This document shows positions 38,247 to 47,447 of a DNA stretch of 64,000 nt, piece after piece (the first letter of the stretch is position 1; each line of letters opens with the position of its first letter). The translations under genes were made by a program, and so were the position numbers. The DNA lies in assembly GCF_003435815.1 (NCBI RefSeq), contig NZ_QTUV01000002.1:434001-498000 (forward strand), given 5' to 3'. Source of the DNA: Dorea sp. AM10-31 (lineage in GTDB: Bacteria > Bacillota > Clostridia > Lachnospirales > Lachnospiraceae). The notes under the pieces are model-generated. The model was not told where the DNA came from, searched no databases, and saw only the letters and a list, made by a program, of their open reading frames with translations.

Positions 38247-39392
38247 TCAACCTCGCGGTGTTGCAACAATTTCTCCAGTTGTTCTGTACAATACACCTTC
38301 TTCACTGTAATAATAAGGATTTCCGGACGCTGCTTCTATATAAAGAAGATTTGGAAGTCTGTCAAAAATTCCGTCTGCGATATAATGAATGTTCGCCGGA
38401 ATATATACTTCCATGATCCGATCTTCCACTCCATCAAATGCACTTGCCGCAATCCCTGTGCATGAAGCAGATGTTGGAAGCACAAGAAATCCGTCTCTCA
38501 GCATCGTATCTGCATTGGTACATGCTGTTACGTAACCATTTGCATCACATACAAATCCATCAAATTCTTTCCAGCCGGCATACAAACGGATATTTTTCAC
38601 ATCTATTACTCCTGAAAATGGCTTTGTACATCCTACATCTTCATACCATCCGGTAAATACTTTTCCAGGTCTTGTCGGTACTTCAAAATCCTTTTCTGAA
38701 AATGTCTTTTCTGCAAAAGAATACTCACGAATTGCCGGAATACCACCGTTAGCATCAAGTGTCACACTCCATGGAACTTCCGTCTCCAGCTTTTTCTTTG
38801 TATCTTCTGCCACCGAAGAATCCGAAAGAGCCGTCTTCACAGATTCTTTGACAGTTGCCGCCTTTGTCTCATTTTCAGATTCGCTAACTGTTGCTGCATA
38901 CGATCTCTTCACAGACTTTTTCATAGCAGGCTTTGAAACTCTGGTTGCTGATCTCGCAACTGATGATCTCGCAACTGGTGCTTTTGCAGCGGTCGATTTT
39001 GCAACTGATGCTTTTGTTTTAAGTGCTGATTTTACATCTGTCTTTCCAGACACTGTCATTCCCATAGCTGCTTTTCTATGTTCAGACATATCTTTAAAAT
39101 TAACTTTCGCTCCTGCTGTTCCTGCAAATAGGTTCGCTCCTGCTGTTCCTGCAAATAGGTTCGCTCCTGCCGGTCCTGTATGTGTTTCTTCTATCACCGC
39201 CTGGTGCATGGCGGCCCCATCCGGCAATCCTTCTCCTTTTCCCTTTCAGGTTGTCACGCCCAGATATAAGAGTGCCAGACTTACCAGAACAAATATTCCG
39301 GTCACAGTATTTCTTGTTGTCATCTTACTGCGGAATGCACATATTCCTTCCACTTCCAATCCCTGATTTAATTTCTTTAATACGAGTTCCAT
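38247..39392 (-). pseudogene. BspA/InlB-repeat surface protein gene interrupted by an in-frame TGA
   Basis: Reading from the ATG at 39392 gives 48 codons with a membrane/signal segment (TGIFVLVSLALLYLGVTT). A TGA at 39246-39248 follows, after which the same frame stays open to a TGA at 38247. After the stop come two 9-residue AGANLFAGT repeats and a Lys/Ala/Ser-rich linker. Next is an InlB B-repeat-like domain (TLDANGG .. GKVFTGWYED .. IRLYAGW) and a BspA-type leucine-rich fragment ending EEGVLYRTTGEIVATPRG. Without the first exon-like part the product has no export signal. Most likely a nonsense mutation (for example TGG to TGA); selenocysteine or readthrough is less likely. Confidence 0.7.
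39109..39170 (-). repeat. 27-bp tandem repeat (2.3 copies)
   Basis: Two identical 27-bp units (39109-39135 and 39136-39162) plus a partial third, encoding AGANLFAGT repeats just after the interrupting stop codon of the surface-protein pseudogene. Confidence 0.9.
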
Positions 39393-39448
39393 AATGCCAC
39401 CAGCCTTTCCGGTTCTTTCTCTTATAAGTTCATTATAAATTGACTCAC

Positions 39449-39492
39449 AAATAAAAGAAAGTGGCGTCTTGACACATTGTCAAAACGCCACC
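39449..39492 (-). terminator. Terminator of the glycine reductase operon
   Basis: A long stem (GTGGCGT-TTGACA paired with TGTCAA-ACGCCAC) 32 bp after grdD, followed on the minus strand by TTTCTTTTATTT. Confidence 0.85.
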
Positions 39493-39522
39493 CGGTCAGA
39501 CTATGACTTTTTTATCATCAGA

Positions 39523-40677
39523 CTAATTAATATATCCGGCTTTCTTTAATTCTTCTTCAGCTTTTGCAAGATTTGCATCCGATACACGGATGATCGGTCC
39601 GGTACATCCCATTCCGCTCTCTGCATAAATATTGAGTTTCCACAGGACTTTAACTGCATCCTCAAGATCCATAACTTCGATTCCTGCGATCTGGCTTGTA
39701 ACGATCTCCTTCGGTGGCTCTTTTACATCTTCTTCAGCCGCTGCCGGTTTGTTCGCTGCCTTTCTTGCCTCAAGAATCGCTTTTAATCCAGCTTTGTTTG
39801 CTGCTGCAAACTCTGCTTTTGCGATTTCAAATACTTTGCTTCTTACAAGCTGTGCTGCATAGCGGATAGCTCCTGCGATAAGCGGTGCTCCACTTGCTCT
39901 TGATACGATCATGACTAACTGGTCATATCCTTCTCCGATTCCAGGTCCATATCCGTAACCTGTTGCCTCATAGCTTCCTCCCGTTGTGTATGAAGACAGC
40001 ATCTTAATCAGGATATTTCCTGTAAGGGAATCTGTTACCATGATATCCGGAGTTCCCTGCAGTACGTCATTTCCTCTCATGACACATCCACCGTCTGCTC
40101 TTGCTGACTCTGCAAATGTAATGTCATATCCGTTTTCTTTTAATTCTTTTAATGCTTTTTCTGTCTGGCGTGCACCGTCTACATTCAGGATTCCAACTGT
40201 AGGATTTACTTTTCCACATGCTTTTGCTGCAATGATTCCGTAAATCGTATTCTTGATCATTCCTTCGATACGGTCTGCACTAGATGTTCCGGTTGTATTT
40301 GCCACGAACATTTCTTTTCCCTTGGATGGTGTGATCGCACGTCCGACTGTGGATACTCCGATCGGGAATGGGAAATGCATGGTAACTGCTCCGTCTACTT
40401 CCTTGTTTGCCAGCATTTCTTCCATCTTTTTGTGGCCTTCCTCATCATCTGCCACTTTGACGGTTGTAACGCCTTCTGCTTCCAGAGATCCAATGTAATA
40501 AACATCAATCCCTTCTTTTGCAGCCATGAGCGCTGCTTCCATCGCATTCTCTTCGCCATGCTCAGATCCCATTCCTGTAAGCGCGATCTTCGGTCTTTTA
40601 CCAAAGCTTCCTGTTTCCAGTCCCTGCGCCATCTCAAGGAAGGTCTCTGCGATCATTTTTTCAATTTTATCTGCCAT
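39523..40677 (-). CDS. grdD: Glycine/sarcosine/betaine reductase component C, alpha subunit
   Basis: With GrdC, takes the carboxymethyl-selenoether from GrdA and releases acetyl phosphate by phosphorolysis. It is 384 residues, the family length. It resembles phosphate acetyltransferase/PlsX folds (KIALTGMGSEHGEENAMEAA; GAVTMHFPFPIGVSTVGRAITPSKGKE; GMGCTGPIIRVSD at the C-terminus). It is 14 bp after grdC and the last gene of the operon, closed by a strong terminator. Confidence 0.93.
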   Translation of the reverse strand: MADKIEKMIAETFLEMAQGLETGSFGKRPKIALTGMGSEHGEENAMEAALMAAKEGIDVYYIGSLEAEGVTTVKVADDEEGHKKMEEMLANKEVDGAVTMHFPFPIGVSTVGRAITPSKGKEMFVANTTGTSSADRIEGMIKNTIYGIIAAKACGKVNPTVGILNVDGARQTEKALKELKENGYDITFAESARADGGCVMRGNDVLQGTPDIMVTDSLTGNILIKMLSSYTTGGSYEATGYGYGPGIGEGYDQLVMIVSRASGAPLIAGAIRYAAQLVRSKVFEIAKAEFAAANKAGLKAILEARKAANKPAAAEEDVKEPPKEIVTSQIAGIEVMDLEDAVKVLWKLNIYAESGMGCTGPIIRVSDANLAKAEEELKKAGYIN

Positions 40678-40691
40678 TATAATGTACCCCC

Positions 40692-42230
40692 TTATTCTGC
40701 CATCAGGGTCGCTGCAAAATCTTTCATTGCTTTTGCGATTAAGCCTTTTACTTCTTCCTCTGATACTCCGGATGCTGCTTCTTCTTCAGCTGCTGTATTT
40801 CCGTGAATTACGAAAGATACTCCATCGAATAAGTTTGTCATACGTCCAAGGAACAGACTTCCTTTTCCGATGATCATGGCATTTTTGATCTTTCCTTCTA
40901 AGATATCTTCACGTGCAAATCCTACAAATGGTACTCCTGACGGGATATGTCCCTGTGTCGGTGCCCATCCGGTCAGTCCGTGATCTTTTGTAAATGCTGC
41001 CAGCTCTTTTCTGTCAAGCTCGCCTCTCTTTACTGCCAGAGCAGCGATCATCTTATAGTTTGCAAGCGGTACATCTCCTGCTCCTGCCGGTTTTGTGATA
41101 TCCGGGTTCTGCATCTCCGGTGAGAATTTATCGATATCTGTGATCTTCATTCCTGCTCTGTCAAGCGGATCAGCTACCAGGCTTCCGATTACGTTCTGCG
41201 GTGCAGATCCAGTTCCTACTGTGTGGCGTCCTAACATGTTCAGATCGATCTCCGGGTTTACTCCGTCGTTCTCTGCGATGATCACACAGAATCCGCCCAG
41301 GCAGTCCTCTAAGATCGGAAGTTCTTTTTTCACATGGTCTTTTCCGTTCATTCCTAATTTAGCTGTACATCCACCTGCTGTAACAGCTACGCATTTGTAT
41401 GCTCCGGATTTAACGAGTGCTGCTGCTTCGATCAGTGCGTGTGTCGGTGCTGCACAGAATCCTCTTGCGTCAGATCCTGTAGCGTTAGACAGTCCGGCAA
41501 TCTCAGCTGCTGCTTTAGCGAAGTTTCCTCCACCTCTCTGGTTCATATCTCCACATGCTTCCTCAGCACAATCGATAACATACTCTACGTCAGATTTTTC
41601 AATTCCTGCATTTTTAACTCCGTAAAGCAGTGCTAAAACACTAGATGCTTTACTCATTAAGTTTTCATGCATAACGTGAGAAGATAAGTTTACATCGATA
41701 TCATGAGCTGGTTTTACACATCCAACTAATTTGTCTTCGAAGTAAAGAGGCTCTGCGTGATCGTCTTTAATCAGTGCTTCGATCTCATCGATCTCTACAC
41801 CTTCATGTAACAGAGCTACAATATCTTCAGTGATAACCGGGTCAGCTGCAAATGCATCTTTGTGTGCTGCTACGAATGCTTTCTCCAGTCTTACTACTTC
41901 AAACATATCACAAGCCTGAACTAAAAGAAGGAACTCTTCTTCCGGCATGATCTCACCATATTTTCCATAACGCTCTGCGCCTTCCATCTTCTTGTCGAAG
42001 TATGGGAACTCAATCTCAGCTAACTGATCCGGATGAGCATTTCCGATGTATGTCTGGTTCGGCCAGTAAGCTACAACATCCTCATAAGAACGTAAGTGCT
42101 TCGGTACCTCTTTCAGATACTCTGATTCCGGGTTAACAATTCTTTCTGTTGTCTGAGTTGTTCCATTATATAAAACCATATCTGGAGTGTGTGCTAATAC
42201 ATAGCTTGCTCCCTTAATTACACTGTTCAT
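40692..42230 (-). CDS. grdC: Glycine/sarcosine/betaine reductase component C, beta subunit
   Basis: A 512-residue thiolase/FabH-like subunit of component C, working with GrdD to form acetyl phosphate. Features: the N-terminal SVIKGASYVLAHTPDMVLYN, AEEACGDMNQRGGGNFAKAAAE, and DARGFCAAPTHALIEAAAL, which carries the candidate active-site cysteine near residue 260. It is separated from grdA by a 133-bp gap with a strong hairpin, unlike the tight spacing to grdD. The GC-rich hairpin may lower grdC-grdD expression relative to grdA. Confidence 0.93.
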   Translation of the reverse strand: MNSVIKGASYVLAHTPDMVLYNGTTQTTERIVNPESEYLKEVPKHLRSYEDVVAYWPNQTYIGNAHPDQLAEIEFPYFDKKMEGAERYGKYGEIMPEEEFLLLVQACDMFEVVRLEKAFVAAHKDAFAADPVITEDIVALLHEGVEIDEIEALIKDDHAEPLYFEDKLVGCVKPAHDIDVNLSSHVMHENLMSKASSVLALLYGVKNAGIEKSDVEYVIDCAEEACGDMNQRGGGNFAKAAAEIAGLSNATGSDARGFCAAPTHALIEAAALVKSGAYKCVAVTAGGCTAKLGMNGKDHVKKELPILEDCLGGFCVIIAENDGVNPEIDLNMLGRHTVGTGSAPQNVIGSLVADPLDRAGMKITDIDKFSPEMQNPDITKPAGAGDVPLANYKMIAALAVKRGELDRKELAAFTKDHGLTGWAPTQGHIPSGVPFVGFAREDILEGKIKNAMIIGKGSLFLGRMTNLFDGVSFVIHGNTAAEEEAASGVSEEEVKGLIAKAMKDFAATLMAE

Positions 42231-42284
42231 TGGTTTTCCACCTTTCCTTTTACGTAAACTTTTACTTTGTCGTATACAATCAAG

Positions 42285-42333
42285 ACAAAAAGAGGGCTCC
42301 CCTTATGCGGGGATCGCACCGGGTTCGCCCTCT
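42285..42333 (-). terminator. Hairpin with T-run between grdA and grdC (partial terminator)
   Basis: Outer stem AGAGGGC/GCCCTCT, inner stem TCCCC/GGGGA, then TTTTTG on the minus strand. Because grdC-grdD lie downstream and no new promoter is obvious, it is probably a leaky terminator or processing site. Confidence 0.65.
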
Positions 42334-42363
42334 AAACACAACATGATCTTTAACAAAAAATGA

Positions 42364-42834
42364 TTAGTTTTCTGCTGCCTGCTCTCTGATAGCATTCATC
42401 TCATCTACGATGTCGTCTACGTCAAGAACCATTTCCATCATGCTTACCTGTTCATCATAAACTGCTTCGTCAAATTCCTTTTTGATCTCTGGCTCACATA
42501 CGTGATAAGTCGTAAGTCCAAGCTGGACTCCTGTCAATGGACCTGCGAAAGTAGGATCGCCTAACATTACAGTCTCAGCTGCAAGACCTGCAGCTTCGCC
42601 TTCTGCTGCACCAAGAACTACTACTAAGTTCTCTGCACCATACTCCTCTGCGAACTCTTTTACTCTCTTCTGGTTTTCCAGATCCATTGCGCCTGCGCTT
42701 GTTCAGACGAAACATTCCGTTGATGAGAAAATTACTTCAGCACCAGCTGTTTTTACGCATTCTGCGATAGCCGGTCCCGGAATTCCATCACGGTCTCCGA
42801 TAATTATTGCTTTTTTGCCTTCTAAAATAGCCAT
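42364..42834 (-). CDS. grdA: Glycine reductase selenoprotein A (Sec at TGA 42703-42705)
   Basis: Small selenoprotein that accepts the carboxymethyl group from component B. From the ATG at 42834 there are 156 residues. Codon 44 is TGA, read as selenocysteine, in the motif [16 protein letters not shown], the expected CxxU redox pair at Cys41/Sec44. The N-terminus [20 protein letters not shown] is the family start. Translation without recoding would give a 43-residue stub or an artificial 107-residue frame starting after the TGA. A canonical SECIS hairpin is not obvious; a small CTGG-AAAA-CCAG stem lies 21 nt downstream. Confidence 0.97.
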
Positions 42835-42911
42835 AATTACTCTTTCTCCTTTCTTGTATTGTATACTAACAACTTGATCAAATATCTATGATTATAGAAA
42901 CAACATCCAGA

Positions 42912-43229
42912 TTAGATGTATTTCTTAATCAACTCTTCGATAGACTCTGGTGTACAATCATCTTTTACCAGCTCTTCTACTTTCTCTCCGTCTTTGTAAA
43001 TTGCCATAACCGGCAGACCTAAGATTTTCTGAGAGATTGCAAGACGACGTGCCTTTGTTGTATTCAGGCATGTGAATTTCATCTTGTCACCATATGTATC
43101 TGCATATTCATGTACTTTTGGCATCAGAGCCTGGCATGGAACACATCCATCACCGAAAAAGTCTACAAATACATATCCTTCTGCTTTTAATACTTCTTCT
43201 TCAAATGTTTTCTTATCTACTTCTAACAT
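42912..43229 (-). CDS. trxA: Thioredoxin of the glycine reductase system
   Basis: A 105-residue thioredoxin carrying electrons from TrxB to selenoprotein A. The active site reads FFGDGCVPCQALMP, so the usual WCGPC is GCVPC, a variant typical of glycine-reductase-linked thioredoxins. The cis-proline region LGLPVMAIYKDG is present. It sits between trxB (48 bp upstream) and grdA (77 bp downstream), consistent with a dedicated electron donor. Confidence 0.93.
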   Translation of the reverse strand: MLEVDKKTFEEEVLKAEGYVFVDFFGDGCVPCQALMPKVHEYADTYGDKMKFTCLNTTKARRLAISQKILGLPVMAIYKDGEKVEELVKDDCTPESIEELIKKYI

Positions 43230-43277
43230 TGCTTATCTCTCCTTATTAAATACAAAATTTGACGAATTAAAAAGGTT

Positions 43278-44222
43278 TTAGAAATAATCTGACATACTTC
43301 TCTCAACCTGAACGGCTGCGATTGCTCCGTCAGCTGCTGCAGTTACTACCTGCCTCAGGCTCTTCACGCGAACATCACCTGCTGCATATACACCCGGGAT
43401 GTTTGTATGCATGTCTGCATCTGTCTTGATGTATCCACGCTCATCCATGTCGATAATTCCTTCAAACGGTTTTGTATTCGGTACTGTTCCGATAAATCCG
43501 AACACACCAAACATTCCGTCTTCTTCATCTGCTTCCACTGTTGTAACTTCACCAGTTTTCACATTTTTCACTTTCATCCACTGGAGAATATCATCTCCAC
43601 CGACTTCTTCTACAACTGTATCCCACATAAAGTGCAGTTTTGGGTTCTTGAAAGCCTTTTCCTGAATGGATTTTGCAGCACGAAGTTCGTCACGTCTGTG
43701 AATGATTGTAACTTTTCTTGCAAATTTTGTCAGATACATAGCTTCTTCTACTGCAGAGTCTCCTCCACCAACTACGTATACCTCGAAATCCTCAAAGAAG
43801 TTTGCATCGCATGTTGCACAGTAAGAAACACCTTTTCCTGTGAACTCTGCTTCCCCTTTGCATCCGATTGGTCTTGCATGAGCTCCTGTAGCGAGGATGA
43901 CATGTCTTGCTTTGTATTCTGCTTTTGAGCTCTTTAACACTTTTACATCTCCCTCAAGAGATACTTCTGTAATTGTGTCAGATACACGCTCAGCTCCGAA
44001 TTTAGCTGCCTGTTCTGTCATTCTTGCGATCAGGGACGGTCCGGACTCACCTTCTACGATCTGTCCCGGATAGTTCTCGATCTCATCTGTGATTGCAATC
44101 TGTCCTCCGTCCTGTCCTTTTTCAAGAATCAGTACAGAAAGACGACTTCTTCCTGCATACAGTCCTGCCGCTAATCCGGCAGGTCCTGCACCAAGAACGA
44201 TAACATCATAAATCTTATCCAT
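43278..44222 (-). CDS. trxB: Thioredoxin reductase
   Basis: NADPH-dependent FAD flavoprotein, 314 residues. FAD motif VIVLGAGPAGLAAGLYAGR at the N-terminus; redox pair in SYCATCDANFF near residue 135; NAD(P) motif VYVVGGGDSAVEEAMYL near 150; C-terminal FAD motif GVYAAGDVRVKSLRQ. It supplies electrons to the adjacent GCVPC thioredoxin within the glycine reductase operon. Confidence 0.95.
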   Translation of the reverse strand: MDKIYDVIVLGAGPAGLAAGLYAGRSRLSVLILEKGQDGGQIAITDEIENYPGQIVEGESGPSLIARMTEQAAKFGAERVSDTITEVSLEGDVKVLKSSKAEYKARHVILATGAHARPIGCKGEAEFTGKGVSYCATCDANFFEDFEVYVVGGGDSAVEEAMYLTKFARKVTIIHRRDELRAAKSIQEKAFKNPKLHFMWDTVVEEVGGDDILQWMKVKNVKTGEVTTVEADEEDGMFGVFGFIGTVPNTKPFEGIIDMDERGYIKTDADMHTNIPGVYAAGDVRVKSLRQVVTAAADGAIAAVQVERSMSDYF

Positions 44223-44262
44223 GTCTGTTACGTCTCCTTTTCATTAATAGTATTCTCATACT

Positions 44263-45573
44263 CTACTCGAAAATAGTCTGTCCGTCAACCTCTGTTGTAA
44301 GAGCTTTCAGAGCTTTCTCTACGATCTTACGACGAAGTTCTTTTTCCTCATCTTTATCCAGTGCCGGATTTCCAAGTGGATGAGGGATTGCGATAGCCGG
44401 AACGATTCTGTTAGCACCAACTGTCATGGAAATTGGTGTTACTGTACAGATATGTACTACCGGAATTCCTGCTCTCTCAATTTCTTTTACCATCGTTGCA
44501 CCGCAACGTGTACAGGTACCTCAAGTAGATGTGAGGATTACTGCATCTACCCCATCAGCTACCAGTTTCTTAGAGAATTCATCAGCAAATGCTTTTGCAG
44601 ATGCAACAGCAGTACCATTTCCTGTTGTAGTATAGAATAAGTGATGTAACTCACCGATAATTCCTTCTTTTTCCATATCACGAAGAACATCAACCGGAAG
44701 TACACGGTCAGCGTCTTCATTTGCGTATACTGGATCGTATCCACCATGAGCTGTCTCATATGTGTCTTCTGTCAGATCCGTAACACCTGTAATATCATAC
44801 TCACCATAGTGGGAAGCACTTGAACTTTCGATGTGATCCGGATTTCCCTTCGGAACGATACCACCGGAAGTAACTAATGCGATCTTAGCATGTGCAAGGT
44901 CTTTTACAGCCGGATTCGGATCAACTCTGTCGAAGTCTGGCATTGGGAACTCTGTCTCGAAAGGTTTTCCAGCCAGTTTCTTAATGAGCATCTTAACAGC
45001 TCTCTGAGATCCTCTTTCTTTTTCAAAGAAGTTTACACGAATACCGTTCGGCATATATCCTTCTTCTGCAGAAGAACCGATTTTCTCACCTTTTCCAAGT
45101 TTAACAGCCAGAGGAGCCATCTTCTTAACAGCGTCTCTCATACCTGCTGCACTGTTCTTTGTAGAGACCATGTATACCTGGTTTTTAAACATATCAGCAC
45201 CTGGGTTCTCTACATACATACCAGTCAGGGAAGGAATACCAAGTTCTTCCTGAACTGCTGCTGCGATAGTACCGCAGGCAACTCCGTAACGTCCAGCGTT
45301 GAAAGCCGGTCCTGCAATAAAGATGTCCGGAGCCTGTTCTTTAACCATCTCAAGAATCTCTGCTTTTGCTTTTTCAAGATTCTCGTTGAAATAAGAGTCA
45401 CCACATACGATTGTTGCAATGATCTCTGCTTCATCTTTAAAATTCTGTGTTAATGCCATACCTGGTCCAACAACTTCGCCAACACGCAGTTCAACCGGGT
45501 AATCTGCTTTTTCTTCTCCACCAATCTGTGCAAAGAACTGATTGATGTAATGAACAACTTTTAATTTAGCCAT
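44263..45573 (-). CDS. grdB: Glycine reductase component B selenoprotein, gamma subunit (Sec at TGA 44521-44523)
   Basis: Catalytic selenoprotein of glycine-specific component B. The ATG at 45573 gives 436 residues with TGA as codon 351, in the motif ILTST-U-GTCTRCGATM, the known GrdB selenocysteine context. The frame continues unbroken to 44263 (AIAIPHPLGNP near the end), so two apparent ORFs are one gene. A 6-bp hairpin with a GGT loop starts 12 nt after the TGA and fits a bacterial SECIS. It follows grdE by 20 bp; GrdE and GrdB together form the glycine-binding component. Confidence 0.97.
44494..44508 (-). promoter_or_regulatory. Candidate bacterial SECIS hairpin in grdB
   Basis: CGTTGC-GGT-GCAACG, a perfect 6-bp stem with its loop 18-21 nt after the TGA, the spacing and G-U loop content expected for SelB recognition. 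Confidence 0.65.
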
Positions 45574-45593
45574 TATTCTATATCCTCCATTCC

Positions 45594-46874
45594 TTATCTT
45601 GCACTCAGTTTATTGAAACCAGTTTCGTTTGTTGCGCCTGTCAGAACCTGAAGCTCAACTTCAAGAGATCCGTCCTCGCGCAGTGTCTCTTCACTTGCAC
45701 CAGCAATCTTTGTTACATAGTCAAGAGTTCCAATTACTTTGTCAAGTTTCGGCAGGATAACTACCTGGTTTGCATTTCCGCCTGTTACTACTGCATCAGC
45801 AGCCTGATCAGCATCAGCAAGTGACTGAGATTTTCCATCACGTCCGGCATACTCGTCTGTGATGATTACAGTCTTAACGCCTTCTGCTTCAATCTTCTTA
45901 CAATTCATGATAAGGTCTGTATCCGGGTTACCGAATCCTTCCTGAGATACAATAACTCCATCCAGGTCTAACATCTTGCAAAGTTTTGCTGTCCAGTCAG
46001 AAGAACGCTGTTTATCAGCAAGATATACGTTCTCGTTTGTGATAATCTGGCAAACAAAGTTTAATGTTTTTCCGTGCTGTTCAAATAAGTCATGTACAAC
46101 CGGGTTGTTCAGATGAACATATGTAGGGTTCTTATCACATGCAGATACACAGTTACCGGAAACAATTGCTCCGTCCATGATCTCTGTAGGGCTTAAAATT
46201 GTAGGAACGATTTTCTTAGCATCTACACCATATACATATGTGTCATGAAGAAGTCCCTGGCTCTGAAGCATCTGTACATATGCAACTCTCGGCAGGTCCG
46301 GATATTTTTCCATTCCTTCTTTGATTGTGCATGTCTCGTAAACTTTTGTCTCATCCGGTGTCAGATCACGTGCTAACTCACCAATGTAAGTTGCAACTCT
46401 GAATCCAGCGAAACGAACTGCTTTTTCGTATTCATGCTGTTTGATATTGTCAATTGGCTCACATACCATAACCAGGTTTAATGTCTTGGAGAATGGTGTG
46501 TAATCTGCTCCAGGACCTGTCATATCAATGATACCTTCCTGGAATCCCACGATCTTACCAGCTGTAACAACAGCCATTCCTTTTAATGCGTAAGTCTTTC
46601 CTTCTCCAACTGTGTCTACTTTAGAGATAACTCCCGGGAAGATTCCTCCTCTTCCTTCAACTTTAACTCTAGGTTCGATAACATCTTTAACAGGTGTGAT
46701 TCTTACAGACTCACCCGGTTTTGCAATGTCAAATGATACGCTCTTAATCTTTTCGTCCTCAAGAGCTACTGCCTTAACGGCTTCTTCGGATACATAAAGG
46801 ATTCCGTCTTCAATCTTTGACTCAGATGCAAACTGAATATCCTTGATGTAAATGTGTCCCATTTCTAATCTCAC
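45594..46874 (-). CDS. grdE: Glycine reductase component B proprotein, alpha/beta subunits
   Basis: Precursor that self-cleaves to form the pyruvoyl-containing substrate-binding subunits of component B. I start at the GTG at 46874 (426 aa, MRLEMGHIYIKDIQ): AAGGAGGG lies 8 nt upstream and other GrdE proteins begin this way; a longer open frame to 46991 overlaps grdX. The cleavage site is IVSGNCVSACDKNP, with Cys242 as the expected pyruvoyl precursor. The GrdE/GrdB pair without grdG/grdF or grdI/grdH indicates glycine, not sarcosine or betaine, as substrate. Confidence 0.95.
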   Translation of the reverse strand: MRLEMGHIYIKDIQFASESKIEDGILYVSEEAVKAVALEDEKIKSVSFDIAKPGESVRITPVKDVIEPRVKVEGRGGIFPGVISKVDTVGEGKTYALKGMAVVTAGKIVGFQEGIIDMTGPGADYTPFSKTLNLVMVCEPIDNIKQHEYEKAVRFAGFRVATYIGELARDLTPDETKVYETCTIKEGMEKYPDLPRVAYVQMLQSQGLLHDTYVYGVDAKKIVPTILSPTEIMDGAIVSGNCVSACDKNPTYVHLNNPVVHDLFEQHGKTLNFVCQIITNENVYLADKQRSSDWTAKLCKMLDLDGVIVSQEGFGNPDTDLIMNCKKIEAEGVKTVIITDEYAGRDGKSQSLADADQAADAVVTGGNANQVVILPKLDKVIGTLDYVTKIAGASEETLREDGSLEVELQVLTGATNETGFNKLSAR

Positions 46875-46941
46875 TTTAAGTTCCCTCCTTAAAAAAATTA
46901 TATTGTTTAAGCTGCAACGCTCGACAACCTCACTCAATGAC

Positions 46942-47328
46942 TTACCAGGCATCTGCTGATGCCAGGCCGCTTTCCAGCAGAGTCCAGTCAATCAACTGAA
47001 AATCTTCCAGTACGCTTTCTCCATATCGTCCAGTCTTATCTTGGAATTTATGGCATGCATCGATTGCATTTTCTATAATCGTAAGCGACCTTCTGTCCAC
47101 TTCCTCCTTTCCAGCTGAAATCAAAACCGATTTGTATGGTGTCTCATTTGGCTTCACGCTTCCGGATAACGGATGCGTCAGAAGTAAATGTCCGTCATGT
47201 ATTCTGTCTCTGACTTCCCGGAGAAGCCCTTCATAAGTAGTTTCCAGATATATTACTTCGTGTGTCTTCTCAAGCTTATCGAAGACCAGTGGATTATTGG
47301 TCAAGACTATATATTTCCCCCTGTTCAT
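46942..47328 (-). CDS. grdX: GrdX family protein
   Basis: Small conserved first gene of glycine reductase operons, function unknown. From the ATG at 47328 it has 128 residues (MNRGKYIVLTNNPLVFDKLE), with AAAGGAGG 12 nt upstream, a rather long spacing. A Rossmann-like start (YIVLTNN), LLLTHPLSGSVKPNETPYKSVLIS and DRRSLTIIENAIDAC are seen. Fifty upstream in-frame codons run through the riboswitch terminator and are not coding. It is 67 bp before the grdE GTG. Confidence 0.85.
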   Translation of the reverse strand: MNRGKYIVLTNNPLVFDKLEKTHEVIYLETTYEGLLREVRDRIHDGHLLLTHPLSGSVKPNETPYKSVLISAGKEEVDRRSLTIIENAIDACHKFQDKTGRYGESVLEDFQLIDWTLLESGLASADAW

Positions 47329-47403
47329 CCTGAACCGTATCCTCCTTTCCGGCCTGTTGCCTCGGCAATCGATAAATACAATAAAAGTCATCGGTATTCC
47401 AAA

Positions 47404-47447
47404 TAAAAAAGGACGTCCAGATATACAATTATATCTACGGCGTCCTT
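47404..47447 (-). terminator. Expression-platform terminator of the glycine riboswitch
   Basis: Stem GGACG-C-AGATATA / TATATCT-G-CGTCC with small internal mismatches, followed on the minus strand by TTTTTT, ending 76 nt before grdX. Its 5' arm (AAGGACG) follows directly on the ghost aptamer 3' strand, so aptamer state could control its formation. Confidence 0.8.

Noticed and set aside
39246-39248. Selenocysteine at the TGA in the surface-protein gene
   Set aside because: No hairpin at the usual distance, no redox motif around the codon, and surface repeat proteins are not known selenoproteins; kept as a pseudogene.
44263-44523. Separate 76-aa gene after a TGA, or a frameshifted grdB
   Set aside because: The TGA is in the conserved GrdB Sec motif followed by GTCTRCG and a SECIS-like hairpin in the same frame; it is one selenoprotein gene.
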